A stretch of DNA of 64,000 nt from Leishmania infantum JPCM5 (GCF_000002875.2 NC_009403.2:661001-725000); one strand, 5' to 3'; counted from the first letter of the stretch, positions 21,098-32,500 are shown. A program made the numbers and translations. The notes: generated by a model from the letters alone, not told the origin.

Positions 21098-22170
21098 CCC
21101 GCTCCCGCACCCGCACACTGCCCGCTCCCGCACCCGCAGACCGCCCGCACCCGCAGACCGCCCGCACCCGCAGACCGCCCGCACCCGCACCCGCACACTG
21201 CCCGCGCCCGCACCCGCAGACCGTCCGCACCCGCACCCGCACACTGCCCGAGCCCGCACCCGCAGACCGTCCGCACCCGCACCCGCACACTGCCCGAGCC
21301 CGCACTCGCAGACCGCCCGCACCCGCACCCGCACACTGCCCGAGCCCGCACCCGCAGACCGTCCGCTCCCGCACCCGCACACTGCCCGCACCCGCAGACC
21401 GTCTGCCCCCGCACCCGCACACTGCCCGAGCCCGCACCCGCAGACCGCCCGCACCCGCAGACCACCCGCACCCGCACACTGCCCGAGCCCGCACCCGCAG
21501 ACCGTCCGCACCCGCACCTGCACACTACCCGAGCCCGCACCCGCAGACCGTCCGCACCCGCACCCGCACACTGCCCGAGCCCGCAACCGCACACTGCCCG
21601 AGCCCGCAACCGCACACTGCCCGAGCCCGCACCCGCAGACCGCCCGCACCCGCAGACCGCCCGCACCCGCACACTGCCCGCGCCCGCACCCGCAGACCGT
21701 CCGCACCCGCACCTGCACACTACCCGAGCCCGCACCCGCAGACCGTCCGCACCCGCACCCGCACACTGCCCGAGCCCGCAACCGCACACTGCCCGAGCCC
21801 GCAACCGCACACTGCCCGCTCCCGCACTCGCAGACCGCCCGCACCCGCACCCGCACACTGCCCGAGCCCGCACCCGCAGACCGTCCGCACCCGCACCCGC
21901 ACACTGCCCGCTCCCGCACTCGCAGACCGCCCGCACCCGCACCCGCACACTGCCCGAGCCCGCACCCGCAGACCGTCCGCACCCGCACCCGCACACTGCC
22001 CGCTCCCGCACTCGCAGACCGTCTGCCCCCGCACCCGCACACTGCCCGAGCCCGCAACCGCACACTGCCCGAGCCCGCACCCGCAGACCGTCCGCACCCG
22101 CACCCGCACACTGCCCGCGCCCGCACCCGCAGACCGTCCGCACCCGCACCCGCACACTGCCCGAGCCCGT
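21098..22170. repeat. C-rich hexamer-based minisatellite, array 1 (CCCGCA family)
   Basis: About 1.07 kb built from CCCGCA hexamers and variants (CCCGAG, CCCGCT), interspersed with CACTGCCCG, GACCGTCCG and GACCGCCCG blocks to make loose higher-order units of roughly 40-45 bp. The + strand is nearly all C and A with little G; the minus strand reads TGCGGG repeats, that is, regularly spaced GGG triplets. All reading frames stay open because the hexamer is a multiple of three, so the long Arg/Pro/His-rich ORFs here are not taken as genes. Confidence 0.93.
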
Positions 22171-22732
22171 ATCCTCGCACTTCCTGTCAAACTCGCGTGC
22201 GTCGATAATTCGCTCATCGCTGTGCACCACCCCTCGGCGCCTGTTTGTGTGTCCGTTTCGTAGGTTGGTTTTGCTCTCTTATAGATCAGAATATCTCCAT
22301 ACAAGCCGTCAGAACAACGAAGCCGCCCCCCATCACTGCCTCCCTCTACGTACACCGTTGTTGCCTTTTTTTCGTGGCTGCAGAGTAACCTGTGCATCTG
22401 CGCAGACATACTCGCCCACCGCACACAGACATCGACCGACACACGAACCGAAAGAAACGCATGTGCCGAGAAGAGCAGACAGGCGCACGTGCCTTCTGTG
22501 AGAATCTCCCACTGCTCATCTTCGGTTCCCCTCTCTTTTCCCCTGCATCGTTCTCTCCACGGGTGTACATCTGCGCGATCTCGTCGTTCCTCGAGTCGTA
22601 GTGAAGTCTCGTCTCGCCTTCGTCTTGCTCCGCATATCGTCGCCTTCCTCCTTTGGCGTTATTACTGTCCCGCTCGTCAAATAAGCTCGACATCTGTCCT
22701 CCGTGTTTGTGCGAGTGTCTTTCTCTGTCCTC
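22171..22732. repeat. Duplicated 0.56 kb spacer, copy 1
   Basis: Sequence between the C-rich minisatellite and the 267-bp unit. It is nearly identical to 40605-41167, at a constant offset of 18,434 bp with scattered substitutions, so both belong to one duplicated block. It is non-coding by composition; a minus-strand 181-aa frame is open in both copies but is purine-rich complement of a pyrimidine-rich leader. Confidence 0.85.
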
Positions 22733-22998
22733 ACTTCCTCGGTGCGTCTGGTGGTGGTTGCGCCACTTTTTCAGATTCCTGTAGCTGTCACCTCGTTTCA
22801 AATTGTTTTCATCTTTTGCAGGTATAGATCCTTGTGTGTTTGCACGCCTTCCGTGGTTGCTGTCGTTACTGCGTCGGTTGGTTGCAGACACCTCTTTTCG
22901 TCGACTATATCTTTCTTTCTTTCGCCCTCGTCTTTTACATCTACTCCCATTCGTTCTCTCATCTCCCTATATATTTGTTTTTCCCACCCGCGTCTGAT
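22733..22998 (+). repeat. Single 267-bp satellite unit upstream of gene copy A
   Basis: One unit of the satellite that elsewhere forms large arrays. It is the variant with TTTTCATCTTTTGCAGGTATAGATCC in place of the common TTTTTTCGAAAATCAAGCG. It ends TTTTTCCCACCCGCG and continues directly into the leader of copy A, which suggests the arrays arose by amplifying this 5' flank. Confidence 0.85.
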
Positions 22999-23169
22999 CG
23001 CGTCTCCGGAGGTTCCTCTCTGTGCCCTCTGTGGCTGTGTGCGCTGTTCTACTCGCCCTTTCTCGTGTCGCCGAAGCCCACGTTCTCGCCCCCTCCGCTC
23101 TCTTTGATTCCTGTTCCGGACAACAACTGCGATGACGGGAAGCAAGGAAAAGGCGGCTCCGCAGCCCCG

Positions 23170-23262
23170 TATTCACACAAGGAAAGAAACAAGAAAACGC
23201 ACAAGAAAACGCACAAGAAAACGCACAAACACACAAGAAAACGCACAAGAAAACGGAGGCGG
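23170..23262 (+). repeat. 12-bp/20-bp leader repeat, copy A (short allele)
   Basis: Tandem AAGAAAACGCAC units with one interposed AAACACAC. The same tract is longer in copies B and C. Its length is not a multiple of three between copies, so the reading frame across it differs. Confidence 0.85.
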
Positions 23263-23832
23263 CAGGGAAGGCGAAGGGCAACAACGCAAAAGAAGAAAAG
23301 GCGGCGCCGCAGAGACGGGTGGGAGAAGACGGCACACGTCCACTGGGCCGTTCTGGTCATATTTCTCTGCGTGCCTTCGGTGTTTTTTTTCTCTCGTTTT
23401 TGTGTCTTCTCTTTCCTCTCTTTGTTTTCGAGCCGGTTTTCCGTGCGCCTTATTTGTCTGCCCTCTTCCTCGCCCTTTCGCATGTCGCCGAAGCCCACGC
23501 TCTCGCCCCCTCCCCACCTCCGCCGACATCCCGTCGGAACACGACGAGGACGGCAGGTAAGAAACGGCCGGCTCATCGCCGACGTTGAGATGCCGCTCCT
23601 TACCAGCTGTGCGGTGGTTTCCCTCCTCCTCGTGTGTGTTTTGTGGAGGATGGAGGACGGAGTGGAGCTGTGCGCTGTGGGACTTGTGTCTTGTTTTGGC
23701 TGCCGCGCCTTGCGGATGGCGATGCGGTTCTCTTTGTTCTCACTGCACGCTTTCCTGGTGCTCGTGAGGGCGCACTGCCCTCTTGCCTATACACTCCTTT
23801 TCGTGGCCGGAGGACTCGTTTTGCACGCGTGC

Positions 23833-23907
23833 GCCCTCCTCTCTCTCTCTCTTTCTTTGGGCATGCGTGCTCTTCGCTCTTCGTGCCCCGCCTTTCCTTG
23901 CTGGCAG
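23833..23907 (+). promoter_or_regulatory. Predicted spliced-leader acceptor of repeat gene copy A
   Basis: A CT-rich tract with a TCTCTCTCTCTTTCTTT core, then CCGCCTTTCCTTGCTGGCAG with AG at 23906-23907. The first ATG downstream (23972) begins an 11-codon upstream ORF whose stop overlaps the main ATG at 24001. The equivalent site in copy C has its AG at 52030-52031. Confidence 0.5.
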
Positions 23908-24000
23908 GCTTCGCCGAGCACCACGCCACTCCTCCGGGAAATCAGCCGCAACGAACCACCGTCCGCGAAGAATGAGCGGAACAACCCAGATTATAGCAGC

Positions 24001-27000
24001 ATGAAGCCGAGCAAGCGAGCAGCAAACCTGGATAGCCGTGGGGCCACAAGTGCAGATCATTCTACAGCGTCTTCTCACACAGAGGCGGTGCCGCCGTTGA
24101 CAGTCGATACATTGACCGTTCCGCTAGTCCACGCCGAGTGCGCACCCACCACCGCACCGCTGTCGCCAGGAAACGGTCTTACACCCACACTGGCCGAGTG
24201 CGCATCTGAGGCGGCGCGCCGGCCGACCGAGGCGGCGCCGGTGTCTGCAGTGGAGGCTCTGCCTCCGACGCCTGCCGAGTGCGCATCCGACGCCGCGCCC
24301 CAAAAGATCAAGATGACGGCAAGAAAACGTCATGCGACCGCTTCCCTGCATCGTAAGCGGGAGCGTGATGGTGCGTCTGATTCAAGTTTATGGCCGCTGC
24401 ATACTCGGCGCGCTCTTGACCCGTCCGCCAACACGGCCGCGCCTCTGCTGAGCGAGGCGGCGCCGGTGTCTGCAGTGGAGGCTCTGCCTCCGACGCCTGC
24501 CGAGTGCGCATCTGAGGCGGCACCCCAGCCGAGCGAGGCGGCGCCGGTGTCTGCAGTGGAGGCTCTGCCTCCGACGCCTGCCGAGTGCGCATCTGAGGCG
24601 GCGCCCCAGCCGAGCGAGGCGGCGCCGGTGTCTGCAGTGGAGGCTCTGCCTCCGACGCCTGCCGAGTGCGCATCTGAGGCGGCACCCCAGCCGAGCGAGG
24701 CGGCGCCGGTGTCTGCAGTGGAGGCTCTGCCTCCGACGCCTGCCGAGTGCGCATCTGAGGCGGCGCCCCAGCCGAGCGAGGCGGCGCCGGTGTCTGCAGT
24801 GGAGGCTCTGCCTCCGACGCCTGCCGAGTGCGCATCTGAGGCGGCGCCCCAGCCGAGCGAGGCGGCGCCGGTGTCTGCAGTGGAGGCTCTGCCTCCGACG
24901 CCTGCCGAGTGCGCATCTGAGGCGGCGCCCCAGCCGAGCGAGGCGGCGCCGGTGTCTGCAGTGGAGGCTCTGCCTCCGACGCCTGCCGAGTGCGCATCCG
25001 ACGCCGTGCCACAGCCGAGCGAGGCGGCGCCGGTGTCTGCAGTGGAGGCTCTGCCTCCGACGCCTGCCGAGTGCGCATCTGAGGCGGCGCCACAGCCGAG
25101 CGATTCGGCGCCACAGCCGAGTATGGTGTCGCGGATGTTTGCAGGCAATGCTGCACCTCGCATGTATTTCGCCCCTCACCACCGTGAGGAGGGAGGCCCC
25201 GTTATGGCGATGCGGCCGCCTTCTGGAAGCTGCAGAGTGGACGCGTCGCGTGCGGCGGCACGGCTGGCTGCGGTGTTTGGCGGGCTGCCGACGCTGGAGG
25301 TGTCGCCGCCTTCCCGCTGTCCGAAGGTGGTCTTGCCGGCGTCGCAGCATGTGCCGCAAGCGAGCAAGGCGGCGCCGGTGTCTGCAGTGGAGGCTCTGCC
25401 TCCGACGCCTGCCGAGTGCGCATCTGAGGCGGCGCCCCAGCCGAGCGAGGCGGCGCCGGTGTCTGCAGTGGAGGCTCTGCCTCCGACGCCTGCCGAGTGC
25501 GCATCCGACGCCGTGCCACAGCCGAGCGAGGCGGCGCCGGTGTCTGCAGTGGAGGCTCTGCCTCCGACGCCTGCCGAGTGCGCATCTGAGGCGGCGCCAC
25601 AGCCGAGCGAGGCGGCGCCACAGCCGAGTATGGTGTCGCGGATGTTTGCAGGCAATGCTGCACCTCGCATGTATTTCGCCCCTCACCACCGTGAGGAGGG
25701 AGGCCCCGTTATGGCGATGCGGCCGCCTTCTGGAAGCTGCAGAGTGGACGCGTCGCGTGCGGCGGCACGGCTGGCTGCGGTGTTTGGCGGGCTGCCGACG
25801 CTGGAGGTGTCGCCGCCTTCCCGCTGTCCGAAGGTGGTCTTGCCGGCGTCGCAGCATGTGCCGCAAGCGAGCAAGGCGGCGCCGGTGTCTGCAGTGGAGG
25901 CTCTGCCTCCGACGCCTGCCGAGTGCGCATCTGAGGCGGCACCCCAGCCGAGCGAGGCGGCGCCGGTGTCGCTTAGCCACACTCGCCCTCCCACGCCTGT
26001 CGAGTGCGCATCTGAGGCGGCGCCCCAGCCGAGCGAGGCGGCGCCGGTGTCTGCAGTGGAGGCTCTGCCCCCGACGCCTGCCGAGTGCGCATCTGAGGCG
26101 GCGCCACAACCGAGCGAGGCGGCGCCGGTGTCCCTTAGCCACACTCGCCCTCCGACGCCGGCCGAGTGCGCATCGGACGCCGCGGCAGACCCGAGCGATT
26201 CGGCGCCGGTGTCTGCAGTGGAGGCTCTGCCTCCGACGCCTGCCGAGTGCGCATCTGAGGCGGCACCCCAGCCGAGCGAGGCGGCGCCGGTGTCGCTTAG
26301 CCACACTCGCCCTCCCACGCCTGTCGAGTGCGCATCTGAGGCGGCGCCCCAGCCGAGCGAGGCGGCGCCGGTGTCTGCAGTGGAGGCTCTGCCCCCGACG
26401 CCTGCCGAGTGCGCATCTGAGGCGGCGCCACAACCGAGCGAGGCGGCGCCGGTGTCCCTTAGCCACACTCGCCCTCCGACGCCGGCCGAGTGCGCATCGG
26501 ATGCCGCACCCCAGCCGAGCGAGGAGGCGGCCCAACGCGATGAGACCGCGCCTCTGCGTCGTAAGCGGCCGCGCGATGATGCGTCTGATTCCAGCTTCTG
26601 GCCGCGCCGGCGGCGCTTTTCACGTCGTCTTGATAGGGAGCCGCCAACTGCTCCTCCAGTGACGTTGCCGCGGAATACTCGGCGCGCTCCTCGCGCGTCC
26701 GCCCACACTGCAGCGCCCCAGCCGAGCGAGGCGGCGCCGGTGTCTGCAGTGGAGGCTCTGCCTCCGACGCCTGCCGAGTGCGCATCTGAGGCGGCACCCC
26801 AGCCGAGCGAGGCGGCGCCGGTGTCTGCAGTGGAGGCTCTGCCTCCGACGCCTGCCGAGTGCGCATCTGAGGCGGCGCCCCAGCCGAGCGAGGCGGCGCC
26901 GGTGTCTGCAGTGGAGGCTCTGCCTCCGACGCCTGCCGAGTGCGCATCCGACGCCGTGCCACAGCCGAGCGAGGCGGCGCCGGTGTCTGCAGTGGAGGCT

Positions 27001-28740
27001 CTGCCTCCGACGCCTGCCGAGTGCGCATCTGAGGCGGCGCCCCAGCCGAGCGAGGCGGCGCCGGTGTCTGCAGTGGAGGCTCTGCCTCCGACGCCTGCCG
27101 AGTGCGCATCTGAGGCGGCGCCCCAGCCGAGCGAGGCGGCGCCGGTGTCTGCAGTGGAGGCTCTGCCTCCGACGCCTGCCGAGTGCGCATCCGACGCCGT
27201 GCCACAGCCGAGCGAGGCGGCGCCGGTGTCTGCAGTGGAGGCTCTGCCTCCGACGCCTGCCGAGTGCGCATCTGAGGCGGCGCCCCAGCCGAGCGAGGCG
27301 GCGCCGGTGTCTGCAGTGGAGGCTCTGCCTCCGACGCCTGCCGAGTGCGCATCCGACGCCGTGCCACAGCCGAGCGAGGCGGCGCCGGTGTCTGCAGTGG
27401 AGGCTCTGCCTCCGACGCCTGCCGAGTGCGCATCTGAGGCGGCGCCCCAGCCGAGCGAGGCGGCGCCGGTGTCTGCAGTGGAGGCTCTGCCTCCGACGCC
27501 TGCCGAGTGCGCATCTGAGGCGGCGCCCCAGCCGAGCGAGGCGGCGCCGGTGTCTGCAGTGGAGGCTCTGCCTCCGACGCCTGCCGAGTGCGCATCTGAG
27601 GCGGCGCCCCAGCCGAGCGAGGCGGCGCCGGTGTCTGCAGTGGAGGCTCTGCCTCCGACGCCTGCCGAGTGCGCATCCGACGCCGTGCCACAGCCGAGCG
27701 AGGCGGCGCCGGTGTCTGCAGTGGAGGCTCTGCCTCCGACGCCTGCCGAGTGCGCATCTGAGGCGGCACCCCAGCCGAGCGAGGCGGCGCCGGTGTCTGC
27801 AGTATACGCTTCGTGTTGCAGGTGCCGCAGGAGCGCGTGGAATCTTGCTTGTGATCGCTGGGGAGCGAGTCGTCGTCGCTGTGTTTTAGGCAGGGTGAAG
27901 ACGTCCCAGCGGTCTAACTGCCGGGGTGGCGGCGCGCGCCCATCGCCTGTTTCTGTTCGGTCACGCGTGATAAATGGATGGCAGTCTGTGCTAGGTGTGA
28001 TCCGTAGGTGGAATTCCAAGGGTTTTGGTGTCGATCGGCGAGACATCGTTTGCAGTGCGCGGGTATCTGAACCGGCTGCTGCGCCACAGCCGAGCGAGGC
28101 GGCGGCGAAACTTGATGCGACCGCGTCTCTGCGTCGTAAGCGGCCGCGCGATGATGCGTCTGATTCCAGCTTCTGGCCGCGCCGGCGGCGCTTTTCACGT
28201 CCTCTTGATAGGGAGCCGCCAACTGCTCCTCCAGTGACGTTGCCGCGGAATACTCGGCGCGCTCCTCGCGCGTCCGCCCACACTGCAGCGCCCCAGCCGA
28301 GCGAGGCGGCGCCGGTGTCTGCTGTATACGCTTCGTGTTGCAGGTGCTGCAGGAGCTTGTGGGATCTTGCCTGTGATCGCATTGGAGCGAGGCGTCGGCG
28401 TTGTGTGTTGCGCAGGGTGAAGACGTCGCAGCGGCCTAAGCGCCGGGTCGTTGGCCCGTCCGCGCCGGCTGCCGCGTCCCGCTCACGCCTGAATGGCGGA
28501 TGGCATGCTCTGGTGCGTATGCTGCGGAGGTGGTACCGAAGCGCTTTGTGTGTGGGACATCGGCTGATTTGCCGCCGTTCTCGCACCTCCGCACGTGATG
28601 CAGCACCACAGGTGAGCGAGGTGTCGACGCTGCGAGGCCAGAACGCTTTGCCGGCGGATGTCCCGCAAGCCCCGCGGGTTGTGTCGGACGCGGGGACGAC
28701 GTCCCTGCCGGTATGTGCGCACTGTATCGCTGACTCGTAG
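24001..28740 (+). CDS. Large 27-aa-repeat protein, copy A
   Basis: The frame is open from 22834 (1,968 aa), but the part before about 23385 is read in different frames in copies A and C because leader repeats and a poly-T run differ, so it is probably untranslated. I start at MKPSKRAANL (24001), giving 1,579 residues. The body is about 30 copies of an 81-bp/27-aa unit, roughly EAAPVSAVEALPPTPAECAS plus EAAPQPS, with SLSHTRPPTP variants and an 80-residue inset (MVSRMFAGNAAPRMYFAPHH to PASQHVPQAS) present twice. Basic NLS-like segments follow (LRRKRPRDDASDSSFWPRRRRFSR). The C-terminal 330 residues are Cys/Arg/Trp-rich and unique to this copy. No known domain, signal peptide or anchor is certain. 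The composition suggests a disordered, possibly nuclear or surface polypeptide. No function is assigned. Confidence 0.6.
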   Translation: MKPSKRAANLDSRGATSADHSTASSHTEAVPPLTVDTLTVPLVHAECAPTTAPLSPGNGLTPTLAECASEAARRPTEAAPVSAVEALPPTPAECASDAAPQKIKMTARKRHATASLHRKRERDGASDSSLWPLHTRRALDPSANTAAPLLSEAAPVSAVEALPPTPAECASEAAPQPSEAAPVSAVEALPPTPAECASEAAPQPSEAAPVSAVEALPPTPAECASEAAPQPSEAAPVSAVEALPPTPAECASEAAPQPSEAAPVSAVEALPPTPAECASEAAPQPSEAAPVSAVEALPPTPAECASEAAPQPSEAAPVSAVEALPPTPAECASDAVPQPSEAAPVSAVEALPPTPAECASEAAPQPSDSAPQPSMVSRMFAGNAAPRMYFAPHHREEGGPVMAMRPPSGSCRVDASRAAARLAAVFGGLPTLEVSPPSRCPKVVLPASQHVPQASKAAPVSAVEALPPTPAECASEAAPQPSEAAPVSAVEALPPTPAECASDAVPQPSEAAPVSAVEALPPTPAECASEAAPQPSEAAPQPSMVSRMFAGNAAPRMYFAPHHREEGGPVMAMRPPSGSCRVDASRAAARLAAVFGGLPTLEVSPPSRCPKVVLPASQHVPQASKAAPVSAVEALPPTPAECASEAAPQPSEAAPVSLSHTRPPTPVECASEAAPQPSEAAPVSAVEALPPTPAECASEAAPQPSEAAPVSLSHTRPPTPAECASDAAADPSDSAPVSAVEALPPTPAECASEAAPQPSEAAPVSLSHTRPPTPVECASEAAPQPSEAAPVSAVEALPPTPAECASEAAPQPSEAAPVSLSHTRPPTPAECASDAAPQPSEEAAQRDETAPLRRKRPRDDASDSSFWPRRRRFSRRLDREPPTAPPVTLPRNTRRAPRASAHTAAPQPSEAAPVSAVEALPPTPAECASEAAPQPSEAAPVSAVEALPPTPAECASEAAPQPSEAAPVSAVEALPPTPAECASDAVPQPSEAAPVSAVEALPPTPAECASEAAPQPSEAAPVSAVEALPPTPAECASEAAPQPSEAAPVSAVEALPPTPAECASDAVPQPSEAAPVSAVEALPPTPAECASEAAPQPSEAAPVSAVEALPPTPAECASDAVPQPSEAAPVSAVEALPPTPAECASEAAPQPSEAAPVSAVEALPPTPAECASEAAPQPSEAAPVSAVEALPPTPAECASEAAPQPSEAAPVSAVEALPPTPAECASDAVPQPSEAAPVSAVEALPPTPAECASEAAPQPSEAAPVSAVYASCCRCRRSAWNLACDRWGASRRRCVLGRVKTSQRSNCRGGGARPSPVSVRSRVINGWQSVLGVIRRWNSKGFGVDRRDIVCSARVSEPAAAPQPSEAAAKLDATASLRRKRPRDDASDSSFWPRRRRFSRPLDREPPTAPPVTLPRNTRRAPRASAHTAAPQPSEAAPVSAVYASCCRCCRSLWDLACDRIGARRRRCVLRRVKTSQRPKRRVVGPSAPAAASRSRLNGGWHALVRMLRRWYRSALCVGHRLICRRSRTSARDAAPQVSEVSTLRGQNALPADVPQAPRVVSDAGTTSLPVCAHCIADS
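24240..27802 (+). repeat. 81-bp coding tandem repeats of copy A
   Basis: Near-identical 81-bp units in three main blocks (about 24440-25110, 25370-26500 interrupted by insets, 26715-27800). Differences between units are few and largely come as alternating variants (SEAAPQ versus SDAVPQ), a pattern of recent unequal exchange or gene conversion. Confidence 0.9.
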
Positions 28741-29199
28741 GATGGGGCTGCGTGGTATGCAAGGTGCGACGGCACGGCGAGGAGCCGTCATTCTCCAGTG
28801 CATAGAGGGGCAGGTGAGTAGCGACACCGCACCGAGAAGCGTTGAGAGCGAGGCGGTTGTTGCAGAAAACCTTGGTGGCACTTGTGGCCGTGTGAACCGC
28901 TATGACCGATGGTCAAATTGCGGCGGCGAAAATCAGAGGGCATCCCCGCGGACACAAAATGCAGAGGCGCTGTCGAGTCCTGTGCTACGCGATGACTCAG
29001 CACCTCGGGATAAAAAGGCGCTCGCTTTTAAACAGCTCCTGGAGCTGCTGCGTCGCCGGCTGGTACAGCACCCCGTAAGGCGCACATCGCCAGAGGACTT
29101 GTGCATATGCGTCTTGACATCTGTGCGCCTTCATTTTTCTTTTGCTTCTGTTCTTGTCTTTTCCTGCTGTGTAAGTCTAAACCTCTCTCTCTCTATACA
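28741..29199. other. Spacer after copy A; open in another frame
   Basis: After the copy A stop, a different frame stays open through this segment with a protein-like composition (RDKKALAFKQLLELLRRRLVQHP). It could be a 3' UTR, or the continuation of the repeat gene after a frameshift. Evidence is not enough to call a gene. Confidence 0.35.
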
Positions 29200-29558
29200 T
29201 CTTTGTTTGTGTGTTGTGTACACTAACGTCTATATATATCTTTGTTTGTGTGTTGTGTACACTAACGTCTATATACATCTTTGTTTGTGTGTTGTGTACA
29301 CTAACGTCTATATACATCTTTGTTTGTGTGTTGTGTACACTAACGTCTATATACATCTTTGTTTGTGTGTTGTGTACACTAACGTCTATATACATCTTTG
29401 TTTGTGTGTTGTGTACACTAACGTCTATATACATCTTTGTTTGTGTGTTGTGTACACTAACGTCTATATACATCTTTGTTTGTGTGTTGTGTACACTAAC
29501 GTCTATATACATCTTTGTTTGTGTGTTGTGTACACTAACGTCTATATACATCTTTGTT
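29200..29558. repeat. 39-bp minisatellite
   Basis: About nine near-perfect copies of a 39-bp unit (CTTTGTTTGTGTGTTGTG followed by TACACTAACGTCTATATACAT), ending in a poly-T run at 29556-29565. It is immediately followed by the 36-bp array. Confidence 0.95.
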
Positions 29559-29571
29559 TTTTTTTTCTTAA

Positions 29572-32500
29572 ATATGTGTGTGTTGTAAACGTGTGTGTGG
29601 TGTATATATATGTGTGTGTTGTAAACGTGTGTGTGATGTATATATATGTGTGTGTTGTAAACGTGTGTGTGATGTATATATATGTGTGTGTTGTAAACGT
29701 GTGTGTGATGTATATATATGTGTGTGTTGTAAACGTGTGTGTGATGTATATATATGTGTGTTGTAAACGTGTGTGTGGTGTATATATATGTGTGTTGTAA
29801 ACGTGTGTGTGATGTATATATATGTGTGTGTTGTAAACGTGTGTGTGATGTATATATATGTGTGTGTTGTAAACGTGTGTGTGGTGTATATATATGTGTG
29901 TGTTGTAAACGTGTGTGTGATGTATATATATGTGTGTGTTGTAAACGTGTGTGTGATGTATATATATGTGTGTGTTGTAAACGTGTGTGTGATGTATATA
30001 TATGTGTGTGTTGTAAACGTGTGTGTGGTGTATATATATGTGTGTGCTGTAAACGTGTGTGTGATGTATATATATGTGTGTGTTGTAAACGTGTGTGTGA
30101 TGTATATATATGTGTGTGTTGTAAACGTGGGTGTGATGTATATATGTGTGTGTTGTAAACGTGTGTGTGATGTATATATATGTGTGTGCTGTAAACGTGT
30201 GTGTGGTGTATATATATGTGTGTGCTGTAAACGTGTGTGTGGTGTATATATATGTGTGTGTTGTAAACGTGTGTGTGATGTATATATATATGTGTGTGTT
30301 GTAAACGTGTGTGTGATGTATATATATGTGTGTGTTGTAAACGTGTGTGTGGTGTATATATGTGTGTGTTGCAAACGTGTGTGTGATGTATATATATGTG
30401 TGTGTTGTAAACGTGTGTGTGGTGTATATATATGTGTGTGTTGTAAACGTGGGTGTGATGTATATATGTGTGTGTTGTAAACGTGTGTGTTATGTATATA
30501 TATGTGTGTGCTGTAAACGTGTGTGTGGTGTATATATATGTGTGTGTTGTAAACGTGTGTGTGATGTATATATATATGTGTGTGTTGTAAACGTGTGTGT
30601 GATGTATATATATGTGTGTGTTGTAAACGTGTGTGTGGTGTATATATGTGTGTGTTGCAAACGTGTGTGTGATGTATATATATGTGTGTGTTGTAAACGT
30701 GTGTGTGATGTATATATATATGTGTGTGTTGTAAACGTGTGTGTGATGTATATATATGTGTGTGTTGTAAACGTGGGTGTGATGTATATATGTGTGTGTT
30801 GTAAACGTGTGTGTTATGTATATATATGTGTGTGCTGTAAACGTGTGTGTGGTGTATATATATGTGTGTGTTGTAAACGTGTGTGTGATGTATATATATG
30901 TGTGTGTTGTAAACGTGGGTGTGATGTATATATGTGTGTGTTGTAAACGTGTGTGTGATGTATATATATGTGTGTGTTGTAAACGTGGGTGTGATGTATA
31001 TATGTGTGTGTTGTAAACGTGTGTGTTATGTATATATATGTGTGTGCTGTAAACGTGTGTGTGGTGTATATATATGTGTGTGTTGTAAACGTGTGTGTGA
31101 TGTATATATATATGTGTGTGTTGTAAACGTGTGTGTGATGTATATATATGTGTGTGTTGTAAACGAGTGTGTGTGGTATATATATGTGTGTGTTGTAAAC
31201 GTGTGTGTGATGTATATATATGTGTGTGTTGTAAACGTGTGTGTGGTGTATATATATGTGTGTGTTGTAAACGTGTGTGTGATGATATATATATATGTGT
31301 GTGTTGTAAACGTGTGTGTGGTGTATATATATGTATGTGTGGTAAACGTGTGTGTGGTGTATATATATGTGTGTGTTGTAAACGTGTGTGTGGTGTATAT
31401 ATATGTGTGTGTTGTAAACGTGTGTGTGGTGTATATATATGTGTGTGTTGTAAACGTGTGTGTGGTGTATATATATGTGTGTGTTGTAAACGTGTGTGTG
31501 GTGTATATATATGTGTGTGTTGTAAACGTGTGTGTGGTGTATATATATGTGTGTGTTGTAAACGTGTGTGTGATGTATATATATGTGTGTGCTGTAAACG
31601 TGTGCGTGGTGTATATATATGTGTGTGTTGTAAACGTGTGTGTGGTGTATATATATGTGTGTGTTGTAAACGTGTGTGTGATGTATATATATGTGTGTGT
31701 TGTAAACGTGTGTCTGGTGTATATATATGTGTTGTAAACGTGTGTGTGATGTATATATATGTGTGTGTTGTAAACGTGTGTGTGGTGTATATATATGTGT
31801 GTGTTGTAAACGTGTGTGTGGTGTATATATATGTGTGTGTTGTAAACGTGTGTGTGGTGTATATATATGTGTTGTAAACGTGTGTGTGATGTATATATAT
31901 GTGTGTGTTGTAAACGTGTGTCTGGTGTATATATATGTGTGTGTTGTAAACGTGTGTGTGATGTATATATATGTGTGTGCTGTAAACGTGTGTGTGGTGT
32001 ATATATATGTGTGTGTTGTAAACGTGTGTGTGGTGTATATATATGTGTGTGTTGTAAACGTGTGTGTGATGTATATATATGTGTGTGTTGTAAACGTGTG
32101 TCTGGTGTATATATATGTGTTGTAAACGTGTGTGTGATGTATATATATGTGTGTGTTGTAAACGTGTGTGTGGTGTATATATATGTGTGTGTTGTAAACG
32201 TGTGTGTGGTGTATATATATGTGTGTGTTGTAAACGTGTGTGTGATGTATATATATGTGTGTGTTGTAAACGTGTGTCTGGTGTATATATATGTGTTGTA
32301 AACGTGTGTGTGATGTATATATATGTGTGTGTTGTAAACGTGTGTGTGGTGTATATATATGTGTGTGTTGTAAACGTGTGTGTGGTGTATATATATGTGT
32401 GTGTTGTAAACGTGTGTGTGGTGTATATATATGTGTTGTAAACGTGTGTGTGATGTATATATATGTGTGTGTTGTAAACGTGTGTCTGGTGTATATATAT

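Noticed and set aside
20548..22263. Arg/Pro/His-rich long ORFs in the C-rich minisatellite, both strands
   Set aside because: A product of a hexamer repeat; all frames are open.
22346..22891. Minus-strand 181-aa frame, also open at 40780-41325
   Set aside because: Both copies are recent duplicates, so shared openness is weak evidence; codon use is A-rich, unlike genes here, and no splice signal is seen on that strand.
23548..23562. CAG|GTAAG sequence resembling a cis-intron donor in the leader of copies A and C
   Set aside because: Cis-introns are extremely rare in trypanosomatids and no matching branch/acceptor arrangement is needed to explain the gene.
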